Below, in pieces: positions 18,573-26,757 of a DNA stretch of 64,000 nucleotides. The DNA lies in assembly GCF_026965535.1 (NCBI RefSeq), contig NZ_CP114039.1:9407461-9471460 (forward strand), written 5' to 3'. Below the pieces are notes generated by a model. That model did not search any database. It worked only from the letters and a program-made list of their open reading frames with translations, and was not told where the DNA came from. Position 1 is the first letter of the stretch; each line of letters begins with the position of its first letter. The DNA is from Corallococcus sp. NCRR (GTDB lineage Bacteria > Myxococcota > Myxococcia > Myxococcales > Myxococcaceae). The translations under genes and the position numbers were made by a program.

Positions 18573-19376
18573 ATGCACCTCATCGCCGCCGCACAGATGG
18601 TGTCCACCGCGGACAAGGCCCACAACCTGGACGTGGCCACGCGCCTCGTGCGCCAGGCCGCCTCCCTGGGTGCCCACCTGGTGGGACTGCCGGAGAACTT
18701 CTCCTGGATGGGACCGGAGCCCGAGCGTCCGTCCGCCGCTGAAAGCCTGGACGGCCCCACCCTGAGCCGGATGGCGGAGCTGGCGCGGGGGACGAAGACG
18801 ACGCTGCTGGCCGGCTCCATCCTGGAGGAGGGAGCGCCCGGCGGCCGGCTCTACAACACCAGCGTCCTGTTCGGCCCGGACGGCGCCCGGCAGGCCGTCT
18901 ACCGGAAGATGCACCTGTTCGACGTGGATGTGGGGGACGGTGCCACCTACCAGGAGTCCGCGGCGGTGGCGCCGGGGACGGAGGTGGTGGCGGCGGACAC
19001 GGTGGTGGGCCGGCTGGGCATGAGCGTCTGCTACGACCTGCGCTTCCCGGAGCTGTACCGGCGGCTGTCGAAGGACGGGGCGACGCTGCTCGCGGTGCCG
19101 GCGGCCTTCACGATGATGACCGGCAAGGACCACTGGGAGGTGCTGCTGCGCGCCCGGGCCATCGAGAACCAGGCGTACGTGCTGGCGCCGGCCCAGGGCG
19201 GGCGGCACTCCGCGCAGCGGCTGACGTACGGCCACGCGATGGTGGTGGACCCGTGGGGCCTGGTGACGGCGCGGGCCTCCGAGGGCGAGGGACTGGCCAT
19301 CGCGCCGGTGGACCCGGAGCTCCAGGCACGCATCCGGCGGAATTTGCCGTGCCTGACGCACAGGCGGCTGGAGTAG
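18573..19376 (+). CDS. Carbon-nitrogen hydrolase, Nit1-like (deaminated glutathione amidase type)
   Basis: The 267-residue cytoplasmic enzyme belongs to the nitrilase superfamily, which hydrolyses amide or nitrile bonds. The catalytic triad is complete: Glu41 (LPENFSW), Lys112 (YRKMHLFDVDV) and Cys153 (SVCYDLRFPELYR). RKMHLFDVDV and CYDLRFPE are characteristic of the Nit1 branch, which repairs deaminated glutathione, so that activity is the best guess. No ribosome binding site precedes the ATG; the transcript may be leaderless (see the palindromic -10 box). It is transcribed divergently from rimP. Confidence 0.88.
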   Translation: MHLIAAAQMVSTADKAHNLDVATRLVRQAASLGAHLVGLPENFSWMGPEPERPSAAESLDGPTLSRMAELARGTKTTLLAGSILEEGAPGGRLYNTSVLFGPDGARQAVYRKMHLFDVDVGDGATYQESAAVAPGTEVVAADTVVGRLGMSVCYDLRFPELYRRLSKDGATLLAVPAAFTMMTGKDHWEVLLRARAIENQAYVLAPAQGGRHSAQRLTYGHAMVVDPWGLVTARASEGEGLAIAPVDPELQARIRRNLPCLTHRRLE

Positions 19377-19460
19377 GCGGGCAAGAGTGAACGGGAGGGG
19401 GCGGCAGGCCCTTCCGGCGCGGCGTTTCCGGGTAGAGTGGTTTTCAGGAAGACCCCTCTG

Positions 19461-19916
19461 GTGAATGGACGACGCTGGCCTCCCCTGCTTTTCGCGGTCG
19501 CACTCATGGCCCTTCCTCCCGGCTGCACCGCCGATGAGAAGCCTCGGGGGCCCACCGAGGCACCCCTGCCTCCGCCCGTGCCGCGCGCGCACCTGCGGGA
19601 GCTGACGGGGGACGTGCAGATCAAACGCGCGGTGGCGGATGAATGGAGCCCCGCGCGCGACGAGCTGCCCCTCTACGAGAACGACAAGGTCCGCACCGAG
19701 GCCGGGGCCAGCGCCCAGGTCGTGTTCGCCAATGGCAGCACGCTGCACCTGGGGGGCGATTCCCTGGTGGGCATCGCGGAGAGCAAGTTGCGAACGGACG
19801 TCACCGTCCTGCGGGGACGGGTGGATGCCACCCTGGAGAAGCCGGCCACCCAGTCGCTGTCCGTCACCACCCCATCCGCCACCGTTCGGGCGGGCAGGAA
19901 GATTGAATTCCAATGA
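19461..19916 (+). CDS. FecR-domain lipoprotein
   Basis: The 151-residue product has a lipoprotein signal peptide ending in the lipobox LPPGC (Cys22). A FecR-like domain follows: RELTGDVQIKR, LYENDKVRTEAGASAQVVFANGSTLHLGGDSLV, TVLRGRVDATLEKP. FecR domains are found in periplasmic sensors and in surface or carbohydrate-binding proteins. I chose the GTG at 19461, which has an AGGA-type box upstream and gives a compact signal peptide; a GTG at 19437 is also possible. The stop overlaps the next gene (ATGA), so this and the secreted protein are probably made together. Confidence 0.8.
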   Translation: MNGRRWPPLLFAVALMALPPGCTADEKPRGPTEAPLPPPVPRAHLRELTGDVQIKRAVADEWSPARDELPLYENDKVRTEAGASAQVVFANGSTLHLGGDSLVGIAESKLRTDVTVLRGRVDATLEKPATQSLSVTTPSATVRAGRKIEFQ

Positions 19917-20764
19917 AGGCCGCCCTCTGGCTCAGCGCGTGGATGGGGCTGTCCGTGGTGCCGTCAACCGCTCCGACGTCCGTGGGGCGTGAGTCCGCGG
20001 ACGGCGCGTCCCCTTCCGGAGGTGCCTCGGCGTCGGCGCCCCGGAAGGCGCCCGGGACGGAGCCGCAGACGGCGCTCAAGGCGCTGGAGATGTCGCGCGC
20101 GGCGGTGAAGGCCGCGCCGGACGATGCGCGCCGCCGTGAGGCCGAGTCCCGCCTGAAGGAAGCGGAGGCGCACTTCCAGGCCGCGCGGTACGCGGACGCG
20201 CTGCACAAGGCGGACGAGGCGTGGGCGCTGCTCAACCCGCCCCAGCCGTCCAACTTCACGGTGGAGGTGGACCACGACGGCGGCACCACCACCGTCACCC
20301 ACCGGCAGGGGCCTCCCGTCACCGTGGAGGCGCAGCACGCCACCCGCGTGCTGGTGAAGGGCGAGTCCGTGCGCGTGCAGCAGGGCACCGTGCTGCCGGA
20401 GCCGCCCGGCGCGCCGCAGCTGGCGCAGCCCGCGGACAAGGCCCGCTTCACGCTGAAGCCGGCGGACGGAGGGCTGCTGGGGCCGGTGACGCTGGCGTGG
20501 GCCTCCGTCCAGGGCGCCACGCGCTACGAGGTGGAGGTCGTCGCGGAGGGAGTGGAGGGTAAGGCCGCGGCGGCGCCGGTGCGCATGGTGCTGGCCGCGC
20601 GGCAATGGACGTTGCCGGCGCTGCCCGCGGGCCGTTATCGCTGGACGGTGACGGCGGTGAGTCCGGAGCAGGGGCGGTCCCTGCCTTCCCAGACACGGCG
20701 TTTCGAGCTGGCCGCGGAATCGCTCGAACTCAACGTCAAGGTGAAGGACGGGTGGCAGAAGTAG
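19913..20764 (+). CDS. Secreted protein with C-terminal beta-sandwich (Fn3-like) domain
   Basis: The 283-residue product has a short signal-like N-terminus (MKAALWLSAWMGLSVVPSTA). A helical TPR-like segment follows at about 50-110 (ALEMSRAAVKAAPDDARRR, EAEAHFQAARYADALHKADEAW). The C-terminal half carries the pattern of a fibronectin-III-like domain used in FecR-associated proteins (PADGGLLGPVTLAWASVQGATRYEVEV, PALPAGRYRWTVTAVSPEQG). It overlaps the FecR lipoprotein gene by 4 nt and precedes the HD-GYP gene by 29 bp. Function is unknown; extracytoplasmic interaction with the FecR lipoprotein is a reasonable inference. Confidence 0.7.
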   Translation: MKAALWLSAWMGLSVVPSTAPTSVGRESADGASPSGGASASAPRKAPGTEPQTALKALEMSRAAVKAAPDDARRREAESRLKEAEAHFQAARYADALHKADEAWALLNPPQPSNFTVEVDHDGGTTTVTHRQGPPVTVEAQHATRVLVKGESVRVQQGTVLPEPPGAPQLAQPADKARFTLKPADGGLLGPVTLAWASVQGATRYEVEVVAEGVEGKAAAAPVRMVLAARQWTLPALPAGRYRWTVTAVSPEQGRSLPSQTRRFELAAESLELNVKVKDGWQK

Positions 20765-20793
20765 CCGCCTGACCCCAGCGAGGAGCCCCCGCC

Positions 20794-22509
20794 GTGCGAC
20801 TTTTCAAAGCCATCCTCCTCCTGATGCTGGTGGTCAGCATCATCCCCACGCTGATGGTGGGCTGGTTGTCGGTGTCCCATACGCGCGAGCTGCTCATCCG
20901 CGACGCGCAGGAGCTGGCGCAGGAGCGCGTGAAGCAGCTGCGGCTCAAGGCGGAGAGCTTCCTGGAGGACCCCACGGAGCGCGTGGTGGGGCTGTCCAGC
21001 GTGCCGGGCGGCTTCTTCACCCTGCCGCGCGACACGCAGCGGCTGTACATCACGGCGGTGCTCAACCAGCGCCCGGAGGTGCTGGCGCTCACCGTGTTCG
21101 GCGCGGACCGGCAGCGGCTTCCCGGGTTGCAGGCCTTCGCCGTGCACGACATGGCGCCCAGCGGGGTGGCGGAGCACGAGGAGCGCGCGCGGGCCCTGTT
21201 GGACGAGGGGCTCACGGGGGTGCGCTACTCGGACGTGGTGGGGTCCCACGGCGGCGGCGGAGGTCCGGTGGTGACGCTGGCCTTCCCCGTGGGCGACCCG
21301 GTGCAGGGCTACATGGCCGCGGACATCACGCTCGCGGGCCTGCGGCAGATGCTGGCGCAGGAGCGCGTGGGCAGCACGGGGTTCGCGTACCTGGCGGACC
21401 GGCATGGCCGCTTGATTACCGGCGGCGGCGACCTGGGCGCGGTGGGCGACGACGTGTCGAAGCGGCTGCCCCTGGCGCACCTGCTCAAGCAGCGCGAGGG
21501 CACGCCCGAGGCGGAGCTGTTCCACGTGGGCAACTTCGGCGAGGGGCGCGACGCGGTGGTGTCCGCGTACTCGGTGCTGCCGGAGGCGGGCTGGGCCATC
21601 GTGTCCGAGCAGCCGGTGGAGCACGCGTACCGACAGGTGGAGACCATGGAGCGGCGCATCCTGCTGGGCCTGGGCGGCGCCATCCTGGTGGCGCTGGTGC
21701 TGGCGGCCATCTTCTCCCGCAACCTCACGCAGCCCTTGAAGACCTTCATCGCCACGTCGCTGGAGCTGGCGCGCGGCAAGTTCGGCGTGGAGGTGCACCT
21801 GAAGCAGAAGAACGAGCTGGGGGAGCTGGCCCAGACGTTCAACTACATGAGCAAGCAGCTCATGGCGTACGACATGGAGACGCGCGGCCTCTACGAGAGC
21901 CTGGAGAAGGGCTACCTGGAGACCATCGTCGCGCTGGCCAACTCCATCGACTCCAAGGACGCGTACACGCGCGGCCACAGCCAGCGGGTGGGCGACGTGG
22001 CGGTGGAGATTGGCAAGGAGCTGAAGCTCACCGAGCGCGAGCTGCGGCAGTTGCAGTACGGCGGCATCCTCCACGACATCGGGAAGATTGGCATCCCGGA
22101 GAACATCCTCTGCAAGCAGTCCCGGCTCACCGACCAGGAGATGTCCCTGATGCGTGAGCACCCGGCCATTGGCGACGCCATCATCGGGCCGGTGACGTTC
22201 CTGGGTTCGGTGCGCGCGTGCGTGCGCCACCACCACGAGCGCTGGGACGGCACGGGCTACCCGGACAAGCTCAAGGGCGAGGCCATCCCGATGCTCGCGC
22301 GCATCGTGGCGTGCGCGGACACGTTCGATGCGTGCACCTCCACGCGCCCCTACCAGAAGGCCATGCCGCTGGAGAAGGCGATGGAGATCCTGGACAACCT
22401 GAGCGGCGCGCAGCTGGACCCCAAGGTGGTGCTGGCGCTGCGCGCGGTGCTGGCCCAGCGGGGCGTGCGGCTGGAGGGCCACCGGCAGCCCGTCAAGCTG
22501 GCTTCCTGA
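20794..22509 (+). CDS. Membrane sensor with HAMP and HD-GYP cyclic-di-GMP phosphodiesterase domain
   Basis: The 571-residue protein has a membrane helix at about 5-27, a periplasmic Cache-like sensor (28-285) and a second helix at about 287-308. A HAMP domain follows (RNLTQPLKTFIATSLELARGKF...KNELGELAQTFNYM), then a C-terminal HD-GYP domain. The domain has HSQRVGDVAVEIG, the metal-binding pair HDIGKIGIPE, and HHHERWDGTGYP, all key residues of active enzymes that degrade cyclic di-GMP. The GTG start follows a purine-rich GCGAGGAGC box. It follows the FecR lipoprotein and secreted protein genes at 29 bp, so the three may form a signalling unit. Confidence 0.92.
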   Translation: MRLFKAILLLMLVVSIIPTLMVGWLSVSHTRELLIRDAQELAQERVKQLRLKAESFLEDPTERVVGLSSVPGGFFTLPRDTQRLYITAVLNQRPEVLALTVFGADRQRLPGLQAFAVHDMAPSGVAEHEERARALLDEGLTGVRYSDVVGSHGGGGGPVVTLAFPVGDPVQGYMAADITLAGLRQMLAQERVGSTGFAYLADRHGRLITGGGDLGAVGDDVSKRLPLAHLLKQREGTPEAELFHVGNFGEGRDAVVSAYSVLPEAGWAIVSEQPVEHAYRQVETMERRILLGLGGAILVALVLAAIFSRNLTQPLKTFIATSLELARGKFGVEVHLKQKNELGELAQTFNYMSKQLMAYDMETRGLYESLEKGYLETIVALANSIDSKDAYTRGHSQRVGDVAVEIGKELKLTERELRQLQYGGILHDIGKIGIPENILCKQSRLTDQEMSLMREHPAIGDAIIGPVTFLGSVRACVRHHHERWDGTGYPDKLKGEAIPMLARIVACADTFDACTSTRPYQKAMPLEKAMEILDNLSGAQLDPKVVLALRAVLAQRGVRLEGHRQPVKLAS

Positions 22510-22613
22510 AGCCCTGGCTCCCCGGGCCCTTTCGCTTTCGCGGCAGGCCCCCCACTCCGCCGGAAGGATGGTAGGGAGGGGCTGCTGCTGCAAAGCCTTG
22601 GAAGGTGGATTCG

Positions 22614-22955
22614 GTGAGCAATTTCTGGGATCGCATCAAGCCCGCGCCCAAGCCCGTCAGCGCGACGGATGCGAAGCTGTCCGCGGACGGTGAGTCACTG
22701 ACGCTGACGTGGGACGACGGCGCGACGACGACCGCCACCGCGCAGGTGCTGCGCCAGCAGTGCCCGTGCGCCGCGTGCGTGGACGAGTGGACGGCGAAGC
22801 GCACGCTGGACCCCTCGCAGGTGCCCGCGAACCTGCGCGTGCTGCAGATGCAGCCGGTGGGCAACTACGCGCTCGCGTTCGTCTTCAGCGACCAGCACAC
22901 CACGGGCATCTATCCGTGGAAGCACCTGCGCGAAATCACCCAGACGCAGGGGTGA
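22614..22955 (+). CDS. DUF971 protein (gamma-butyrobetaine hydroxylase-like N-terminal domain)
   Basis: The 113-residue protein consists of one DUF971 domain: LSADGESLTLTWDDGATTTATAQVLR, the Cys pair CPCAACVDEW, and QPVGNYALAFVFSDQHTTGIYPWKHLREI. In eukaryotes this domain precedes the dioxygenase domain; free-standing bacterial copies are associated with iron-sulfur cluster carrier (ApbC/Mrp) proteins and probably bind metal. I chose the GTG at 22614 (MSNFWDRIKP) because GGAAGG lies about 9 nt upstream; a GTG at 22605 is too near that box. Confidence 0.88.
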   Translation: MSNFWDRIKPAPKPVSATDAKLSADGESLTLTWDDGATTTATAQVLRQQCPCAACVDEWTAKRTLDPSQVPANLRVLQMQPVGNYALAFVFSDQHTTGIYPWKHLREITQTQG

Positions 22956-22986
22956 AGCGCCCCACCGCGTCCCTCCGGAGGTCCTT

Positions 22987-24798
22987 GTGACGTCGCGCTA
23001 TCGGCTGCTGCAACCGCTGGCCACCGGAGGCATGGCGGAGCTGTTCCTGGGGGTGGCGAAGGGCGCGGAGGGCTTCGAGCGCACCGTGGCCATCAAGCGC
23101 GTGCTGCCGCACCTGGCGCGCGAGCCGGACATCTCCCGGATGTTCGTCTCCGAGGCGCGGTTGGCCATGCTGCTGCAACACCAGAACATCGTCACCGTGC
23201 ACGACGTGGGAGAGAGCGCGGAAGGGCTCTTCCTGGTGATGGAGCTGGTGGACGGCTGGGACCTGGGCGCGCTGATGCGGGCGGTGACAAGGCAGGGGCT
23301 GCGGGTTCCTCCGCACCTGGCGGTGTTCATCGCGAGCCAGGCGCAGGCGGGATTGCAGCACGCGTACCGCCGCCAGCACGACGGCCATCCGGTGGTGACG
23401 GCGCACCGGGACGTGTCTCCGTCCAACCTGCTGGTGTCGCGCGAAGGGGAAGTGAAGGTCACGGACTTCGGCATCGCGCGGCTGGCGGGCCTGTCGCGCA
23501 CGGAGCCCGGGGCGTTCAAGGGCAAGGTGCCCTATGCGGCGCCGGAGGTCATCCGGGGTGAGCCGGCCACGGCGCTGAGCGATCAGTTCTCGCTGGGCAT
23601 CCTCCTGGCGGAACTGCTCGCGGGGCAGCACCCGTTCGGGTCGGCGGCGGCGGAGCCGATGGCGGTGGCGCACTCCATCCTCAACCGCGCGCCCGCGTCG
23701 CTGCCGGACGTGCCGGCGTCGCTGGCCACGCTGGTGCTGCGCATGCTGTCGCGCGACCCGGCGGCCCGCTTCCCGGAGCCAGAGGATGTGTCGGAGGCGT
23801 TGGCGCGGTGGCTCGCGCAGACGGGGGAGCCCGCGTCGTCGCATGCGCTGGCGACCTTCCTTCGCGGCGTCCGGCTGCCCATGTCCGTGGGAGAGGTGGC
23901 GCGGACCGCGCTCGCGGAGGCCCCGGCTTCGACGGCGGCGTCGTTCGTGATGTCCTCGGTGCCGCGCGAGGGCATGGACACGGGGCGCATCCCGTCCGCG
24001 TCGGGTGCGCGTTCAGCGACGGTGGTTCATGGCGGAGGTGACGCTGCCTCGCCTGCGTGGAAGGCGTCTTTGGCGTCCGTCCCCGTGGGGGCGGAGGAAG
24101 AGGAGCCGTGGAGCCCGCCAGCCGGAGGTGTCTCGCTGTCCGCAGATGGCGCCGTGGTCCACACCTGTGCCCTCTGCGGCAGGGCGCTGGAGTCCCCTGA
24201 CTCGCCCTGTGAGTCCTGCACGCGGGGAGCTTCCGCTGCTTCGAGTTTGGGCCACGGCACCGCGGCCTCGCGTGCACGGATGAACGCGCCCTCCCCTGCC
24301 GCTCCGGCTGCGCCCGCGCTGGCCACGCAGTCCATCTCGGACGTGGACGACGCGGCGCGGATGAACCGGCCCAGCATCCGCCAGGCGGCTCAGGGTGACC
24401 TGGAGTTGGAGGAGCGTGGGCCCCGGGCGGAGAGCTCGCCTTCGGAGTTCGAGCCCGTGGTGCCTTCCCGCCCCCGCGGGCGGTGGGGAGCCGCGGTGGC
24501 GCTGCTCGGCACCGCTGCGGTGCTCGCGGCGGGCGCGCTGTTCGTCTGGCCCCGCTACGAGCTCCAGGTGCTGCGCGCGCTGGGACTCCCTTCGGCGGTC
24601 CTGTCCGTCCAGAGCGAGCCCTCCGGCGCCACCGTCCTGGTGGACGGCGTGGAGGTCGGCGTGACGCCGCTGGTGATGGACAACACCTACCCCGCGCGCT
24701 CCGTCCCCGTGCAGCTCAAGCTCAAGGGCTACCGCGTCTGGACGGGGTCGTTCATGGGCGGCAAGAAGTCGGACGTGACGGCGGAGCTCAAGCGCTGA
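22987..24798 (+). CDS. Ser/Thr protein kinase with membrane helix and C-terminal PEGA domain
   Basis: The 603-residue protein has an N-terminal kinase domain (about 1-275) with LATGGMAELFLG loop, VAIK lysine, catalytic loop HRDVSPSN, DFG and APEV. The Ser replacing the usual HRD+2 Lys is frequent in a myxobacterial kinase group, so activity is expected. A Pro/Ala/Ser linker includes a possible zinc knuckle (CALCG...CESC), then a membrane helix at about 498-519. A PEGA domain ends the protein (VLSVQSEPSGATVLVDGVEVGVTPL). PEGA domains usually sit outside the cytoplasm and bind envelope structures. The start is GTG, 31 bp after the DUF971 gene. Confidence 0.92.
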   Translation: MTSRYRLLQPLATGGMAELFLGVAKGAEGFERTVAIKRVLPHLAREPDISRMFVSEARLAMLLQHQNIVTVHDVGESAEGLFLVMELVDGWDLGALMRAVTRQGLRVPPHLAVFIASQAQAGLQHAYRRQHDGHPVVTAHRDVSPSNLLVSREGEVKVTDFGIARLAGLSRTEPGAFKGKVPYAAPEVIRGEPATALSDQFSLGILLAELLAGQHPFGSAAAEPMAVAHSILNRAPASLPDVPASLATLVLRMLSRDPAARFPEPEDVSEALARWLAQTGEPASSHALATFLRGVRLPMSVGEVARTALAEAPASTAASFVMSSVPREGMDTGRIPSASGARSATVVHGGGDAASPAWKASLASVPVGAEEEEPWSPPAGGVSLSADGAVVHTCALCGRALESPDSPCESCTRGASAASSLGHGTAASRARMNAPSPAAPAAPALATQSISDVDDAARMNRPSIRQAAQGDLELEERGPRAESSPSEFEPVVPSRPRGRWGAAVALLGTAAVLAAGALFVWPRYELQVLRALGLPSAVLSVQSEPSGATVLVDGVEVGVTPLVMDNTYPARSVPVQLKLKGYRVWTGSFMGGKKSDVTAELKR

Positions 24799-24818
24799 CG
24801 CTCCGCCTCAAGCCCGCC

Positions 24819-25361
24819 CTACTTCACCAGCCGCAGGTGACCACGGCGCGGCGGCTGCGGCTCGTCCGGCGGGCCTCCCTCGGGCGGCGGCGGAGGCGCC
24901 ACCTCCGGGCGCGACTCCGGCTCGTCGGAGTGCTCGGCCTGCACCTCGCGCAGGAAGGCACGGGGCCTCTCCGCGGCCACGGGCACCGGCGCGGGCTGCG
25001 GCGGGCGCGCGACGGAGGCCGACGCGACCGGGGGCTGCTGGAGCAGCTCCGGCGGCATCTCCTCCGGGTACATCCAGAACTCCTTCGTCACGTGGCTGGC
25101 GATGGCGAACAGCGCCGACCAGGGCACCGCCACCGTGAAGCGCGAACCGGAGAAGCTCAGCGTGCAGCGCACGCCCCACTCGCCCACCGTGAGGTCGGGC
25201 GGCTCGAAACGGTAGGAGAGGTTGAGGCGCAGGTGCGCTTCGCCTCGGAGGCTGGCGGGGACGAGCACACCGGGGCGGCGCGCGTCCAGGTGGATCATCA
25301 CCATGCCCTGGTCGAGCGCGGCCAGCAGCCGCTCCTTCTTGTCGGAAACCTTCTTGTCCAT
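24819..25361 (-). CDS. sspB: SspB-like ClpXP adaptor
   Basis: SspB tethers ssrA-tagged and other substrates to ClpXP. The 180-residue product has the SspB core: KKERLLAALDQGMVMIHLDARRPGVLVPASL, HLRLNLSYRF, and TLSFSGSRFTVAVPWSALFAI. A disordered Pro-rich linker follows. The last residues, GHLRLVK, closely resemble the C-terminal ClpX-binding peptide of E. coli SspB (which ends ALRVVK), so adaptor function looks intact. The gene follows smpB by 36 bp. Thus the genes for the tagging factor and the tag-delivery factor sit side by side. Linker length is longer than in E. coli. Confidence 0.88.
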   Translation of the reverse strand: MDKKVSDKKERLLAALDQGMVMIHLDARRPGVLVPASLRGEAHLRLNLSYRFEPPDLTVGEWGVRCTLSFSGSRFTVAVPWSALFAIASHVTKEFWMYPEEMPPELLQQPPVASASVARPPQPAPVPVAAERPRAFLREVQAEHSDEPESRPEVAPPPPPEGGPPDEPQPPRRGHLRLVK

Positions 25362-25397
25362 TCCAGCCTGTCCAGCGGAGGAGTTGCGGGAGCGCCC

Positions 25398-25883
25398 TCA
25401 ACGACGGCGCACTTCCCGGTCCATCTCCCGCTTCGTCTCCCGTTCCTTGATGTCGTGGCGGCGATCTTCGTGCGTCTTGCCGCGGCACAGGCCCAGCTCC
25501 ACCTTGGCCCGGCCCTTCCTGAAGTACAGCACGAGCGGGATGATGGAGTAACCGCGCTCGCGAACCTTCGCCGTCCACCGGTCGATCTCCGCCCGGTGCA
25601 TCAGCAGCTTCCGGCCCCGGGTGGGAAGGTGGTCGAAGACACTGGCCGCCTTGTAGGAGCCGATGTGGGCGTTGAGAAGGAACAGCTCCGTGCCCTTCTG
25701 GAGCGCGTAGGCGTCCGACAGGTTGGCCGTTCCTTCACGCAACGACTTCACCTCGCTCCCCGTGAGCTCCAGCCCGGCCTCTATCTTCTCATCCACCGTG
25801 TAGTCGAAGCGCGCACGCCGGTTCTCGGCAATGAGCTTCACCCCCGGCTCCGCACCCACACCCTTCGACTTTCCAGCGGCCAT
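25398..25883 (-). CDS. smpB: SsrA-binding protein SmpB
   Basis: SmpB binds tmRNA and brings it to stalled ribosomes. The 161-residue product shows KLIAENRRARFDYTVDEKIEAGLELTGSEVKSLR in segments, with AYALQKGTELFLLNAHI, RKLLMHRAEIDRW, and the C-terminal basic tail (RGKTHEDRRHDIKERETKREMD) that reads the empty mRNA channel. It lies 17 bp downstream of panC and upstream of sspB, in one probable panB-panC-smpB-sspB transcript. The tmRNA gene itself is not in the window. Confidence 0.97.
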   Translation of the reverse strand: MAAGKSKGVGAEPGVKLIAENRRARFDYTVDEKIEAGLELTGSEVKSLREGTANLSDAYALQKGTELFLLNAHIGSYKAASVFDHLPTRGRKLLMHRAEIDRWTAKVRERGYSIIPLVLYFRKGRAKVELGLCRGKTHEDRRHDIKERETKREMDREVRRR

Positions 25884-25900
25884 AACGTGTCCCGGGTCTC

Positions 25901-26755
25901 CTAACCGGCCAGCGGCATGTTGTCGATGAGCCGCGTGGTGCCTGAGAAGGCCGCCACCAGCATGCGCGCCGTCTGCCCGGGCGCCACCGTGTCCAGGGGG
26001 GAGAGCGTCCCGGCGTCCCGGACCTCCACGTAGTCCTCGCGCAGGTCCACCGCCTGCAATTCACGGCGGGCGGCCTCCACCAACGCCCGCGTGTCCCGGG
26101 TGCCGGAGGCGAGCAGGGCCTGGGCCGCCCGCATGCCCCTGGACAGGGCGAGCGCCCGCTGGCGTTCGTCCGCTGACAAGTAGGCATTGCGGCTGCTCAT
26201 GGCCAGCCCGTCCGCCTCGCGGATGGTGGGCATGCCCACGATGTCCGCGCCCAGGTGCAGGTCGCGGTTGAGCGCCTTGATGACCTGGAGCTGCTGGTAG
26301 TCCTTCTCCCCGAACAGCGCCACGGCCGGCCGGAACAGCGCCAACAGCTGCGTGACGATGGTGGCGACGCCCCGGAAGTGGCCGGGACGCCGCTCGCCGC
26401 ACAGCCCCTGGCTGACCTCCGTGACCTCCACGTAGGTCTGGTAGCCCGCGGGGTACATCGCCGCGGGCTCGGGCGCGAACACGGCCGTGACGCCCGCGCT
26501 CGCGCACTTCGCCAGGTCCCCCTCGAAGTCGCGCGGGTAGCGCGCCAGGTCCTCGCGGGGACCGAACTGCGTGGGGTTCACGAAGATGGAGGCCGCCACC
26601 ACGTCCGCGCGCCGGCCGCCCTCCCTCATGAGCGAGACGTGCCCCTCATGCAGGAAGCCCATGGTGGGAACGAGCGCCAGGGTCTTGCCCTCCTTCTGGA
26701 GGGACGCGACCCAGGCCTTCACTTCCGCGACGGTGCGCAGGACGTGGGGTGCCAT
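25901..26755 (-). CDS. panC: Pantothenate synthetase
   Basis: PanC joins pantoate and beta-alanine with ATP to make pantothenate, the coenzyme A precursor. The 284-residue product has the nucleotide-binding PTMGFLHEGHVSLMREG motif, SIFVNPTQFGPREDLARYPRD, ALFGEKDYQQLQVIKALNRDL and the KMSKS-equivalent AMSSRNAYLS. It starts 2 bp after the panB stop, consistent with an operon for both late steps of pantothenate synthesis. Confidence 0.97.
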   Translation of the reverse strand: MAPHVLRTVAEVKAWVASLQKEGKTLALVPTMGFLHEGHVSLMREGGRRADVVAASIFVNPTQFGPREDLARYPRDFEGDLAKCASAGVTAVFAPEPAAMYPAGYQTYVEVTEVSQGLCGERRPGHFRGVATIVTQLLALFRPAVALFGEKDYQQLQVIKALNRDLHLGADIVGMPTIREADGLAMSSRNAYLSADERQRALALSRGMRAAQALLASGTRDTRALVEAARRELQAVDLREDYVEVRDAGTLSPLDTVAPGQTARMLVAAFSGTTRLIDNMPLAG

Positions 26756-26757
26756 GG

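Noticed and set aside
20635..22593. 652-codon minus-strand open frame opposite the HD-GYP gene
   Set aside because: It is a shadow; HD-GYP, HAMP and membrane helices are on the plus strand.
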